DNA of 64,000 nt from Desulfatitalea alkaliphila (GCF_022968795.1 NZ_JALJRB010000001.1:248001-312000); one strand, 5' to 3'; counted from the stretch's first letter, positions 34,438 to 43,717 are shown. The notes: generated by a model from the sequence alone, not told the origin. Program-made: numbers and translations.

Positions 34438-35769
34438 ATGACACTTGGTTCGATGTGCCAACTGAAGGCCGGCCTGGAGGACCTCCCCCGCGCCATGGCC
34501 TTTGTGGAGACCGCCGGCCGGCACCACGCAATGGCGGTCGATGCGGTACGCAAGCTGCAACTGGCCGCCGAGGAGGTGATCACCGCCCTGGACCCCGGCA
34601 CCGATCTGGAATTCGCCGTGGCGGCCGGGGCCGACCGCACGCGACTGACCATCACCTGCCATGGCCGGGGGATGGACCTGGCGGCCTTCAATTTGGCCTG
34701 GCGGCCCGATCCGGAAACCATGGACACCGGCCTGGGCCTGGCCCTGGCCAGCCGCTATGTGGATGCTTTCGCCCTGGAAGCCGATGCGGGCGGGCGGTTG
34801 GTGCTTCAATTCGGGGTGGACACGCCCTACGACGGCTCGGTGACCCCGCCGCCGCCCGCGGCGCCATGGCGCTTTTACCGTTTGATCCGTCCCACGCCGC
34901 AGACCATCATGGCGGCCGGCAAGCACCTCTACCACCGGGCCCTGGCGGCCAAGGGCAACCCGAGGGCCATGCATCCCGACCGTCTGGCGGCCCTGACGGC
35001 GGGCGACGCCCTGTTCGGCACCCTGGCCGAAGCGGACGACGGGCGGATTGTCGGCTGCTGCTTCTGCATTCCCCGTGATCGCCGGCTGCTGGACGGCTTC
35101 GGCCCCTTCGTGTTCACCGAACAGGAGCGCCGGCGCATGGCCCGCGACCTGGCCTGCCACACCCTGGAACGGGTGGCGCGCAAGCCCTATTCCGGCGTGC
35201 TGACCACCCGGTACGATGGAGATTGTTTTCCGGCCGAATTCTTCATCCCCGCCCGCCGACCGACCGCCGGACCGACCGGGGGGGGCGGCGCAGCAACGGG
35301 AACGACGGTGTGGCATTTTCCCCTGGCCGACGACGCCGGCGGGCCGCTGCACTATCACGTCGCGGCCGAGCCGTTCATCCGCGAAGCGGCGACCCTGCAA
35401 GATCTTCCCCGACAGATGATCCGACTCAGCGACGCCGACCTGGCAGCCGTGACGGGCGATGGGGCCAGCGTCTTTTCCACCGCCCTGGACCGCGGCGAAC
35501 GCGCGGCGATGCTGCATCTGCTCATGCCGGGCACGGACCTGGCAGCCAACGCCGATGCCCACCTGGCATTCTTCGCCCAGGAGGAGATCGCCCTGTGCCG
35601 CTTTTTCCTGGACCTGGGCCGTCCCGGCGATGCGGCCCTGATCCCCGTGCTGGTGGAACGGGGCTTCGCGCCGTGCCTGCTGCTGCCCGGCGGCGGCCGG
35701 GGAGATCTGCTGGTCCTGGAACGGCTGTCGGACGCTTCCGCCTGCGGCGTTGCGCAAGGAGGCGCCTGA
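34438..35769 (+). CDS. Degenerate RsbW-like HATPase domain fused to an acetyltransferase-like region
   Basis: 443 residues. Residues 1-130 look like an anti-sigma serine kinase fold (LPRAMAFVETAGRHHAMAVD, LAAEEVITAL, TGLGLALASRYVD), but the N-box has no Asn (EEVITALD) and the DxGxG box is CHGRGMD, so ATP binding is doubtful. Residues 140-440 resemble a GNAT-type region: HLYHRALAAKGNPRAMHPDR, LFGTLAEADDGRIVGCC, and FLDLGRPGDAALIPVLVERG near the C-terminus, which matches the end of the acetyltransferase-like protein at 40692-41687. No clear Shine-Dalgarno. It shares one base with the next gene (TGATG), so the two are coupled. Confidence 0.7.
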   Translation: MTLGSMCQLKAGLEDLPRAMAFVETAGRHHAMAVDAVRKLQLAAEEVITALDPGTDLEFAVAAGADRTRLTITCHGRGMDLAAFNLAWRPDPETMDTGLGLALASRYVDAFALEADAGGRLVLQFGVDTPYDGSVTPPPPAAPWRFYRLIRPTPQTIMAAGKHLYHRALAAKGNPRAMHPDRLAALTAGDALFGTLAEADDGRIVGCCFCIPRDRRLLDGFGPFVFTEQERRRMARDLACHTLERVARKPYSGVLTTRYDGDCFPAEFFIPARRPTAGPTGGGGAATGTTVWHFPLADDAGGPLHYHVAAEPFIREAATLQDLPRQMIRLSDADLAAVTGDGASVFSTALDRGERAAMLHLLMPGTDLAANADAHLAFFAQEEIALCRFFLDLGRPGDAALIPVLVERGFAPCLLLPGGGRGDLLVLERLSDASACGVAQGGA

Positions 35770-36881
35770 TGAACCCCTACCCGGCCATGCTGGTGCCCCC
35801 CGCCATCCGCACCATCGATCCCTACATGCCCTCCAAGCCGGACCGCCACCTGATGGCCGCCTACGGCATCGACACCTTGTACCGGCTCAACAACAACGAG
35901 AATCCGCTAGGCCCGCCGCCCGGCGCGGCAGCGGCCATCTCCGGCCTGCGCCCCGAGCGGATGGCCATCTATCCCAGCGGCGACGCCTACGACCTGCGCG
36001 GTCACATCGCCAAATTCCTGGACGTGTCGCCGGACCAGGTGGTGTGCGGCAACGGGGCCAACGAGATCATCCAGTTCGTCATTTCTGCCTATTGCGGGCC
36101 CGGCGACAACATCGTCACCGGCGACAAGACCTTCGCCGTCTACGAATGGGTGGCCGAGTTCTCCGGGGTGGAGGCGCGCCTGACCCCCATGAAGGACCAT
36201 GGCTTCGATCCCGATGCCATGCTGGCCTTCATGGACGGACGCACCAAGATCCTCTTCGTGTGCAATCCCAACAACCCCACCGGCACCTACTGGAACGGGC
36301 AGACCCTGGAGGCCTTTTTGCGGGCCGTGGACGGCCGGGCCATGGTGGTGGTGGACGAGGCCTACTGCGAATTCGTGGACCGGCCCGATTTCCCCGATGC
36401 GGCAACCCTGCTGGACCGCTACCCCAACCTGCTGGTGTTCCGCACCTTTTCCAAGGTGTACGGCCTGGCCGGCCTGCGCATCGGCTACCTGGTGGGCCAC
36501 CGCGACGCGGTGTACGATGTGTGCCGCACCCGCATCGTTTACAGCATCAATGCCGCCGCCCAGGCCGCCGCCATGGCCGCTCTGGGGGACACAGACCACA
36601 TCCACCGCACCCGGGAGATGGTGGCGGACGCCAAATGCTACCTCACCGGGGCATTGAAGGGATTGGGGCTGCCGGTCATCGCCGGGGAGGGCAACTACGT
36701 GATCGGCGGCCTGCCCTTCAACGATCAGCTGGCCTACCGCCGACTGATCCGCAGGGGCTACATGGTGCGAACTATGACATCGTTCCGCTTTCCCAACCAT
36801 ATCCGCATCACCCTGCGCCGGCGGCCGGTGATGGAAGGATTCGTCGCGGCCCTGGCAGCGGTGCTGGAAAAAATCACATAG
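35769..36881 (+). CDS. hisC: HisC-type aminotransferase (histidinol-phosphate aminotransferase family)
   Basis: 370 residues. PLP fold type I of the HisC group: RLNNNENPLGPP at the N-terminus, CGNGANEIIQFVISAYCGPG, VCNPNNPTGTYW, VVDEAYCEFVD, and the PLP lysine in FRTFSKVYGLAGLRIGY. It overlaps the preceding gene by 1 nt and is 9 nt before the molybdenum hydroxylase gene. No other his genes are here, so it may serve another amino acid or imidazole substrate in this operon; several HisC-like enzymes act on aromatic amino acids. Confidence 0.85.
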   Translation: MNPYPAMLVPPAIRTIDPYMPSKPDRHLMAAYGIDTLYRLNNNENPLGPPPGAAAAISGLRPERMAIYPSGDAYDLRGHIAKFLDVSPDQVVCGNGANEIIQFVISAYCGPGDNIVTGDKTFAVYEWVAEFSGVEARLTPMKDHGFDPDAMLAFMDGRTKILFVCNPNNPTGTYWNGQTLEAFLRAVDGRAMVVVDEAYCEFVDRPDFPDAATLLDRYPNLLVFRTFSKVYGLAGLRIGYLVGHRDAVYDVCRTRIVYSINAAAQAAAMAALGDTDHIHRTREMVADAKCYLTGALKGLGLPVIAGEGNYVIGGLPFNDQLAYRRLIRRGYMVRTMTSFRFPNHIRITLRRRPVMEGFVAALAAVLEKIT

Positions 36882-36890
36882 AGGAAACAG

Positions 36891-39197
36891 ATGGATCCGT
36901 TACAGATCGGGCAATCGCGCCCCAGGGGAGATGCGGCGGCCAAGGTGGCCGGCCGGGAGCCTTATGCGGCCGACGCCTATCCGGACAACCGGCTGTGGGC
37001 CCGGGCCGTGCGGCCCGGTGTACCCAGCGGGCGGATCGTGGGCCTGGCCTGCGATGCGGCCCTGGCGGTGCCGGGCGTGGTGAAAGTGCTGCGGGCCGGG
37101 GATGTGCCCGGCAGCAATCGCCAGGGCATCGTTCACAAGGACATGCCGGTGCTGGCCGACGACCGGGTGCGCTGCTGCGCTGACGCGGTGGCCCTGGTGC
37201 TGGCCGAAAGCCCGGCGGCGGCGGCGGCCGGCGCCGCGGCTGTCGCGGTGGAGATCGAACCCTTGCCGGGGGTGTACGATCTGGATGCCGCTCTGGCCGA
37301 AGCGGCCCACCTGGTGCACGCCGACCGGCCCGGCAACCTGCTGGCCCGGGCCACCATCCGCAAGGGCGACGGCGCGGATCCCCTGGCCCGCTGCGATGTG
37401 GTTGTGGAGGGCACTTTCACCACGCCGGTGCAGGCCCACGCCTTCCTGGAAACCGAGAGCGGCGTGGCGCGCCTGCAGCCCGACGGCACCTTGTGGATGC
37501 AGGTCTCCACCCAATCGCCCTTCCGGGACCGGTTCGAAATCGGTCACGCCCTTTCGATCCCCTACGACCGCATCCATATCGAAGCGCCTTGTTTAGGCGG
37601 CGGCTTCGGCGGCAAGGACGGCGCCACGGTGCAGTGCCTGCTGGGGCTGGCGGCCCTGCATGCCGACGGCCGGCCGGTAAAAATGGTCTGGGACCGGGAG
37701 GAGAGCTTCGTGGCCGGCTACAAGCGGCACGCCTGCCGGCTGCACTACCGCCTGGGCGCCCGCCGGGACGGCACCTTGCAGGCCCTACACGCCCGCATCT
37801 GGTACGACACCGGGGCCTACGCCCACCTGGGGGCCGAGGTGATGGAGCTGGGCATGGAGCACGCCGCCGGCCCTTACCGCATCCCCCACGCCCTGATCGA
37901 GGGTTGGTGCGTTCACACCCACAACCCCACGGCCGGGGCCATGCGCGCCTTCGGCGTCTGCCAGGTGAGCTTCGCCTTCGAATCGATGATGGACCTGCTG
38001 GCCCAGCGGTTGGGCATGGATCCCCTGGCGCTGCGCACGGCCAACGCCCTGGTGCGTGGCGACACCAACTGTGCCGGTATACACTTGGAGACCTCCACGG
38101 GCATCAAAGCCTGCCTGGCGCAGGTGGCCCGCCATCCGCTGTGGCGGGAGCGGGAGATCTGGCGACGACAGGCACCGCCCTTCAAGCGCCGGGGGGTGGG
38201 GCTGGCGGCGGTGTTCAATGCCGCCGGGTACGGCGGCGGGGTGCGCGACGCGGCCATCGCCAAGATCGAGATGGATCCGACGGGACACTTCATCGTGCAC
38301 AACGCCGTCAGCGACATGGGCCAGGGCAACAGCAGCGCCTTTATGCAGATGGCGGGGCATCTGCTGGGGCAGACCGCCGATCGGCTGCGGATCCGGCAGC
38401 CCGACACGCGCACGGCCTACCCCTCCGGCTCATCTTCGGCCGGCCGCACCACCTACACCTTCGGACGCGCGCTGACCTTTGCCTGCGAAACTTTGAAAAG
38501 CCGCTTGCTCAACCGGGCCGGCCTGATGCTGTTTTTGCAGGATGACGACGACCTGGTGCTCGAACCGGACCGGGTGCGCCACATCCCCACCGATCGCAGC
38601 GTCACCCTGGCGCAGTTGGGCGCCATGATGAGCGCCGAGGAGCGGGTCTGCCTGGGGCAGTTCGTGGCCCCCACCTGCAAGCCGGTGCCGGACACGGCCA
38701 CGGGCTTTTTCATCGGCTTTCCCCATGTGATCTTCAGCTACAGCGCCCACCTGGCCCGGGTGGAGATCGACACCCTCAGCGGCGTCGTCCAGGTAACGAA
38801 TTACCTGGCGGTCACCGACGGCGGCCATGTGATCAATCCGGCCATGTTCCATCAGCAAATCCAGGGGGGCGTGGCCCAAGGGATCGGCTATGCCCTGTAC
38901 GAGGATTTCATCACGCACCATGGGCGGGTGCGAACGGAAGATTTCACCACCTACATCATCCCCGGCGCCCTGGACCTACCGGAAATCGTCTCCGTCGCCT
39001 GCGTCGAGGAAACCGAGGCGACCGGGCCCTTCGGCATGAAGGGCATCGGCGAAGTGGCGATGAACGGCCCCCTGCCGGCCATCGCCAATGGGGTGGCGGA
39101 TGCCGGCATGGGGCGGATATGCCGAGCACCGTTGACGCCGGAACGGGTGTTGGACAACGGCGTTCGGGCGCCAGCGACGGCGCAACTTCAAAAATAA
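36891..39197 (+). CDS. Xanthine dehydrogenase family molybdopterin-binding (large) subunit
   Basis: 768 residues. N-terminal domain (DAAAKVAGREPYAADAYPDN), then the molybdopterin contacts QSPFRDRFEIGHALSIPYDR, APCLGGGFGGKDGATVQCLL near residue 236, and AFGVCQVSFAFESMMDLLAQ. The catalytic Glu is in MKGIGEVAMNGPLPAI near residue 717. It would hydroxylate a heterocycle or aldehyde using water, passing electrons to the 2Fe-2S and FAD subunits encoded just downstream. The substrate is unknown. Confidence 0.9.
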   Translation: MDPLQIGQSRPRGDAAAKVAGREPYAADAYPDNRLWARAVRPGVPSGRIVGLACDAALAVPGVVKVLRAGDVPGSNRQGIVHKDMPVLADDRVRCCADAVALVLAESPAAAAAGAAAVAVEIEPLPGVYDLDAALAEAAHLVHADRPGNLLARATIRKGDGADPLARCDVVVEGTFTTPVQAHAFLETESGVARLQPDGTLWMQVSTQSPFRDRFEIGHALSIPYDRIHIEAPCLGGGFGGKDGATVQCLLGLAALHADGRPVKMVWDREESFVAGYKRHACRLHYRLGARRDGTLQALHARIWYDTGAYAHLGAEVMELGMEHAAGPYRIPHALIEGWCVHTHNPTAGAMRAFGVCQVSFAFESMMDLLAQRLGMDPLALRTANALVRGDTNCAGIHLETSTGIKACLAQVARHPLWREREIWRRQAPPFKRRGVGLAAVFNAAGYGGGVRDAAIAKIEMDPTGHFIVHNAVSDMGQGNSSAFMQMAGHLLGQTADRLRIRQPDTRTAYPSGSSSAGRTTYTFGRALTFACETLKSRLLNRAGLMLFLQDDDDLVLEPDRVRHIPTDRSVTLAQLGAMMSAEERVCLGQFVAPTCKPVPDTATGFFIGFPHVIFSYSAHLARVEIDTLSGVVQVTNYLAVTDGGHVINPAMFHQQIQGGVAQGIGYALYEDFITHHGRVRTEDFTTYIIPGALDLPEIVSVACVEETEATGPFGMKGIGEVAMNGPLPAIANGVADAGMGRICRAPLTPERVLDNGVRAPATAQLQK

Positions 39198-39250
39198 AAT
39201 GGTGCGGCCCCCGGGCGGGGTCGATGCAGGCGGTTCGGCGGAGGTGGATC

Positions 39251-39769
39251 ATGAACGATGAAAAGCAACAGGATGCGGGCGTGCCCGAAGGGCCGCCCGA
39301 AAAGAGCGCAGTGATCGCTTTCACCTTGAACGGGACAGCGGTAACCGTTCATGCAACGCCGGACCGGCGGGTGATCGATCTGCTGCGGGAGGATCTGGGG
39401 CTCACGGGCAGCAAGGAGGGCTGCGGCACCGGAGAGTGCGGCGCGTGCACCATCATGGTCGATGGCAGAACCCGGCTGGCCTGCCTGATGGTGGCGGCGC
39501 AGTTGGAAGGACGGACCGTCGAAACGGTGGAATCCTTGGCCGACAGCGACACGGGCCGCCGGGTGCGGGATGCCTTTGTGACCCATGGCGCAGTGCAGTG
39601 CGGCTACTGCACGCCCGGGATGGCCATGGCCGCCCTGGCCGTGGTGCGCGAATCACCCGAGGCGGACCGGCCCGCCATCCGGGAAGCGCTTTCGGGCAAT
39701 CTGTGCCGCTGCACCGGCTATGTGCAAATCATCGATGCCGTGGTCCACGTCGCGTCGGAGGAACGATGA
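39251..39769 (+). CDS. 2Fe-2S subunit of molybdenum hydroxylase
   Basis: 172 residues from the ATG at 39251. The N-terminal extension is acidic, then TLNGTAVTVHATPDRRVIDL. The plant-type cluster is GCGTGECGACTIMVDG with a later Cys (RLACLM), and the second cluster domain has CGYCTPGMAMAAL and LCRCTGY. It relays electrons from the Mo centre to FAD. It overlaps the FAD subunit gene by 4 nt. Confidence 0.94.
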   Translation: MNDEKQQDAGVPEGPPEKSAVIAFTLNGTAVTVHATPDRRVIDLLREDLGLTGSKEGCGTGECGACTIMVDGRTRLACLMVAAQLEGRTVETVESLADSDTGRRVRDAFVTHGAVQCGYCTPGMAMAALAVVRESPEADRPAIREALSGNLCRCTGYVQIIDAVVHVASEER

Positions 39770-40605
39770 GGCCTGTTCTGTTTCCCACAACACTGGCAGC
39801 CTTGTTCGATATTGTCGAACACCAACCCGATGCCCGCCTGATGGCCGGCGGCACCGACCTGTTGGTACGCCTGCGCCAAGGCCCTGCCGACCGGCGTCCG
39901 CTGATCTGCCTGGAGCGCATGGCGCGGCTCAACGGCATCACCACCGAAAACAACACGGTGATCATCGGCGCCGCCACTCCCTTGTCCGCCATCATTGCGG
40001 ATCCCCTGGTCCAGCGCCACTGCCCGCTGCTGGCCCGGGCCGCCGCCACCGTGGGCGGCCCGGCCATTCGCAACATGGCCACCCTGGGCGGCAACATCTG
40101 CACCGCTTCGCCGGCCGGCGACACCCTGCCGCCGCTCTACCTTCTGGACGCCCGGCTCGACCTGGCCGCGGCCCACGCAACGCGGCAGGTGCCCATCGCA
40201 GCCTTCATCACCGGCCCGGGTCGCACCGATCTGCGCTCCGGAGAACTACTGACCGCCATCCGCATCCCCATGGCCGAGCGCTTCGGTCTGCAGCACTTTG
40301 AAAAGGTGGGCCGGCGCAACGCCCTGGCCATCGCCGTGGCCAGCCTGGCCGCCTTGATCCGCTTGACGCCGGGCGGCCGGGTGGCCGAAGCCCGCCTGGC
40401 CTGGGGCAGCGTGGGTCCCTGCGTGGTACGCTGCAGCGAAGCCGAAGCGCGGCTGACGGGCCGGCGTTTGACCAGCGAGACCCTGAGGGCCGCCGGCGCC
40501 GCCGCCCGCGCGGCGGTGACGCCCATCGACGACATCCGCGCCACGACCGCTTACCGCCGCGACCTGGTCGCCAACCTGCCGCTGCGCCTCGGCGCGGCGA
40601 CATGA
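39766..40605 (+). CDS. FAD-binding subunit of molybdenum hydroxylase
   Basis: 279 residues beginning at the ATGA overlap. FAD-binding motifs of the CoxM/XdhB family are ARLMAGGTDLLVRLRQG and TVGGPAIRNMATLGGNICTA with the ASPAGDTLP segment after it. The C-terminal CO-dehydrogenase-flavoprotein domain ends TTAYRRDLVANLPLRLG. It takes electrons from the 2Fe-2S subunit and passes them to the acceptor. Order Mo, Fe-S, FAD is one of the common arrangements. Confidence 0.93.
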   Translation: MRPVLFPTTLAALFDIVEHQPDARLMAGGTDLLVRLRQGPADRRPLICLERMARLNGITTENNTVIIGAATPLSAIIADPLVQRHCPLLARAAATVGGPAIRNMATLGGNICTASPAGDTLPPLYLLDARLDLAAAHATRQVPIAAFITGPGRTDLRSGELLTAIRIPMAERFGLQHFEKVGRRNALAIAVASLAALIRLTPGGRVAEARLAWGSVGPCVVRCSEAEARLTGRRLTSETLRAAGAAARAAVTPIDDIRATTAYRRDLVANLPLRLGAAT

Positions 40606-40691
40606 GATCGCCCGGTGATCCCCGAATCAACCGTGCACGCGGATGAATTGCATCCCGAACATCCAAGACCCACGAGGAGATAGCAGAGATC

Positions 40692-41687
40692 ATGAGCATT
40701 GAAATCCGATTGATGCAGGCCGCCGACGCCCCGCGCGTGGTGGATCTTTACCGCGCCGTTTACGGCGACGACTATCCTGTCAAAAGCGTCTACGACCCCG
40801 CGGCGATCCTGGCCGCCCAGGAGGCCGGCGATTTTTACCGCATACTGGCCTTCGCGGACGACCAACTGGTGGGCCAGAGCGCGATATACCGTTCCGGAAC
40901 ACCCAACCCCGATCTCTACGAATCCGGCCAGGGGATCGTACTGCCGGCATATCGCAACCAGGGCGTCATCGAACAGCTCTTGCGCATCGGCCAGGACACC
41001 GTTTACCCGTCGATAGGCATTCATCAGCTCTGGGGCGAAGCGGTTTGCAACCATGTCTTCATGCAGAAAATGATCACCAAACTGGGTTGGGAATCCACCG
41101 GCATCGAGATCGACCTGATGCCGGCCGCCGCCTATACCAAGGAGAAAAGCAGCAACGGCCGGGTTTCCACCGTAGTGGCCTTCAAGGTGGCGGATCCCGA
41201 AATGCGCAACGTCCATCTGCCGGCCGCCTACGAAGAACTGCTTGCGTGGCTCTACCAGCCCTTGAGTCTGCCGCGGCGATTCGTCCGCGGAACGCCTTCC
41301 CTGCCGACCGACAACGCCACCGCGGTTGACGAGCAGGTATTCAGCGACGCCGCCGTGGCCCGCTTGACCTTCACCTCCCTGGGCAGCGATTTTAGCAACT
41401 GCCTGCAATCCCGGGAGCGGACCGCCGTGGCGCAAGGGTGCACCGTGCTGCAAGCCTTTCTCGACCTGGGAGATCCGGCGGTCGGCGCCGCCGCGACGAC
41501 TTTGCGCGGGCAAGGCTATTTCCTGGGAGGGCTATTGCCGTGCTGGTACGGCGGAGACGGGCTGTTGCTGCAAAAAATATTGCATACCCCGAACATCGAG
41601 GGCATCCACCTCGACGGCGAGCGAAGCCACCAAATCCTGGATCGGATCCTGGCCGATCAGGCGACGGTGGGGCCCTCCGCCGCCTGA
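40692..41687 (+). CDS. GNAT-type acetyltransferase-like protein
   Basis: 331 residues, with a GGAG just upstream. An N-terminal GNAT-like half (IRLMQAADAPRVVDLYRAVY, ILAFADDQLVGQSAIYRS, GIVLPAYRNQGVIEQLLRIG) is followed by a second half ending FLDLGDPAVGAAATTLRGQG and LLPCWYGGDGLLLQKI. That end is homologous to the end of the fusion protein at 34438-35769. Probable substrate and acyl donor unknown. It is 86 nt after the FAD subunit gene and may close the operon. Confidence 0.75.
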   Translation: MSIEIRLMQAADAPRVVDLYRAVYGDDYPVKSVYDPAAILAAQEAGDFYRILAFADDQLVGQSAIYRSGTPNPDLYESGQGIVLPAYRNQGVIEQLLRIGQDTVYPSIGIHQLWGEAVCNHVFMQKMITKLGWESTGIEIDLMPAAAYTKEKSSNGRVSTVVAFKVADPEMRNVHLPAAYEELLAWLYQPLSLPRRFVRGTPSLPTDNATAVDEQVFSDAAVARLTFTSLGSDFSNCLQSRERTAVAQGCTVLQAFLDLGDPAVGAAATTLRGQGYFLGGLLPCWYGGDGLLLQKILHTPNIEGIHLDGERSHQILDRILADQATVGPSAA

Positions 41688-41728
41688 AACACTACCGGAA
41701 AACAATCTCAGAGCAAAATAAATAAGAA

Positions 41729-41769
41729 AGAAAATCGAAAAAAAGGGTCCCGGCCGACGGCCGGGACCC
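41729..41769 (-). terminator. Rho-independent terminator for the minus-strand gene at 41793
   Basis: GGGTCCCGGCC (41745-41755) and GGCCGGGACCC (41759-41769) form a perfect 11-bp stem. Read on the minus strand it is followed by a run of seven T, then more T-rich sequence. It lies 23 nt after the stop of the gene at 41793. Confidence 0.9.
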
Positions 41770-41792
41770 ATCAGAACGGGCAAGGGGAGGAT

Positions 41793-42761
41793 CTATCCCT
41801 GCGCCTCTTTTTCCAGCTCATCCAGTTTGGCGGGATCCGAAACGGCGATGTCCACGAGGGCCTTGGGGATGGAACTCTGCTCGCACATCGTTCGAATCTC
41901 CTTCTCCTGATCGCTGAACTCCATGATTTCGCGAATGGAGTCGATGTACTCCAGCATGGCCTCCGGCTCGATGTCTTCCAGGGCCGGCCCTTCGGCCTCC
42001 TTCTTCTTGCGCGCGGCCTCTTCTTCGGCCAGGCGCTGCTTCTCCTTCAGCTCCTCTTCCATGGCCTTGTTGACGGCCTCGATGACCCCCTTGTCCACTT
42101 TGGCCATCTCCAGGATCAAGGCTTCAGCGACGTTGTTGTCGATCAAGTGCCGCACTTTTTCTTCATCGGTCTTGTCCGCCACCTTTTCCAGCAACGCGGC
42201 CACGCGTGCCCGCTCCGCACGCTCCTTCTCGATCTGCGCGATCACCTCTTTGAGCTTCTCCTCGGTAATACCCATCGCGCTGATGATAACCGAGTGATCG
42301 ATTTCTTCTTCCACCAGCAGCCGGATGCCTTCATCGCCCGGCAGGGCTTTGGCCTTGGCGATCAGCAGATCGAGCTTGGTCTTCACCAAAATGGCGACCA
42401 CATCCGCGCGGCGTTCCGCGCTGTTGAGTTCAAACCAGGTGCTACCGAGGCTGTCAATGAGCTTGGTGGTGGCAACATAGGGGTCAATCACATCTTCCAA
42501 GGAAAGCGTCGATACGGCGGCGTTGAAGTCTTTGAGCAGCGGCTTTTTGACCTCACGGGCGCGATCCACGGCAAACCGCAATTTGATCAGATTGCCGCCA
42601 TGACGTGAAACATTGTATCCTGCCTCGTCCAGACCCTTCGCAATCTGCTTTATCGCTGCTTCCGGATGGCTCCCCGACAGAAGCTGCGACTCGTGCTGCA
42701 GGATTTGTTCCTCCATGGACAGCCAAAGCGGCCTTTTCCCCTTTTTGTCGTTGCTCGCCAT
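41793..42761 (-). CDS. Unrecognised acidic, helical coiled-coil protein
   Basis: 322 residues, not matched to a family I know. The N-terminus has no signal peptide (MASNDKKGKRPLWLSMEEQI). Helical throughout; a Lys/Glu-rich coiled coil lies at about 225-265 (EELKEKQRLAEEEAARKKKE). Repeated features include LVEEEIDHSVIISAMGITEE and VRHLIDNNVAEALILEMAKV, which look like two copies of a helical module. The C-terminus is acidic. It has its own strong terminator and no operon partners. Probably cytoplasmic; possibly a scaffold or regulator, but no function is claimed. Confidence 0.8.
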   Translation of the reverse strand: MASNDKKGKRPLWLSMEEQILQHESQLLSGSHPEAAIKQIAKGLDEAGYNVSRHGGNLIKLRFAVDRAREVKKPLLKDFNAAVSTLSLEDVIDPYVATTKLIDSLGSTWFELNSAERRADVVAILVKTKLDLLIAKAKALPGDEGIRLLVEEEIDHSVIISAMGITEEKLKEVIAQIEKERAERARVAALLEKVADKTDEEKVRHLIDNNVAEALILEMAKVDKGVIEAVNKAMEEELKEKQRLAEEEAARKKKEAEGPALEDIEPEAMLEYIDSIREIMEFSDQEKEIRTMCEQSSIPKALVDIAVSDPAKLDELEKEAQG

Positions 42762-43045
42762 TGTTCACACTCCTTTTTAATGGGTTTCGTGAATATGCAT
42801 GTCCTTGTTACTGGATGTCGGCCGTAAGCAAGCCGTTGCTGCCGTTTTGCGCGCGCACAAGCGCACCCCCCACGGTTCAGGCCGAACCCTATAAAGACCC
42901 CCGGTGTGAGTCAAGAAAAAAGCAGCGCTGTATATTTCCTCTAATTGACATACTGGCAGGTGGCTGTTACGTTTTTTAATCGGCTTCCGACATGTTTGCC
43001 TGTCCCCTTTTGTCATTGCCACCACCCCCACTGCGGCGCGGGCCT

Positions 43046-43717
43046 ATGAATGTGATTGGTTTCATTCGCGACAACGCCTCCCTGGTCCTGGCATATACAG
43101 GCAACCATATCGCCTTGGTGCTGGTGGTGCTTGCACTGTCCTTGGGTTTGTGGATCTCGACGGGGTTGCTCATCAGCCGCCATGAACGCCTGGCCGGCGC
43201 CGTCATCGGCCTGGGCAATGTGATCTTCTGCATTCCGAGCATTTCCCTGTTCGGCCTGTTCATGAGCGTTCCCGGCCTGGGCCTGGGCCGTAGAACCGCC
43301 ACCCTCGTATTGGTCCTTTATGCCATGATGCCGCTGGTCCGCAGCGTGCACGCCGGCATCCGTTCGGTGGACGGCACCGTAGTGGACGCCGGCAAAGGCA
43401 TGGGCATGACCGGCCTGCAACTTCTGCTCAAAATTCAGGTGCCCATGGCCTGGCCGGCGGTTTTCGCCGGCATCCGGGTCACGGTGGTGTTGATCACGGG
43501 CATTGCCACCATGGCCACCTTCATCGGCGAGCGCAATCTGGGACGGCTGATCCACCAGGGCATCACCCGCGGCGATGCGGAGATGATCATCGCCGGGGCC
43601 CTGATCGTATCGGTGATCGCGCTGGCGCTGGACTACGCAATGGGCCGCATGGAACGTATCATTATATCGCCCGGCTTGCAGGTTCAGGGCGGAGAAAGGC
43701 CGCGGGTCGGCGCATGA
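43046..43717 (+). CDS. OpuB/ProW-type osmolyte ABC transporter permease
   Basis: 223 residues from the ATG at 43046; the frame opens 18 codons earlier and neither start has a strong ribosome site. Five or six hydrophobic segments and the BPD signature region VDAGKGMGMTGLQLLLKIQV followed by WPAVFAGIRVTVVLITG. Import of glycine betaine, choline or related compounds is typical. It overlaps the ATPase gene by 4 nt. Confidence 0.88.
   Translation: MNVIGFIRDNASLVLAYTGNHIALVLVVLALSLGLWISTGLLISRHERLAGAVIGLGNVIFCIPSISLFGLFMSVPGLGLGRRTATLVLVLYAMMPLVRSVHAGIRSVDGTVVDAGKGMGMTGLQLLLKIQVPMAWPAVFAGIRVTVVLITGIATMATFIGERNLGRLIHQGITRGDAEMIIAGALIVSVIALALDYAMGRMERIIISPGLQVQGGERPRVGA

Noticed and set aside
34297-35757. 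A 486-codon minus-strand frame over the fusion gene
   Set aside because: No domain; lies opposite a gene with overlapping neighbours on the plus strand.
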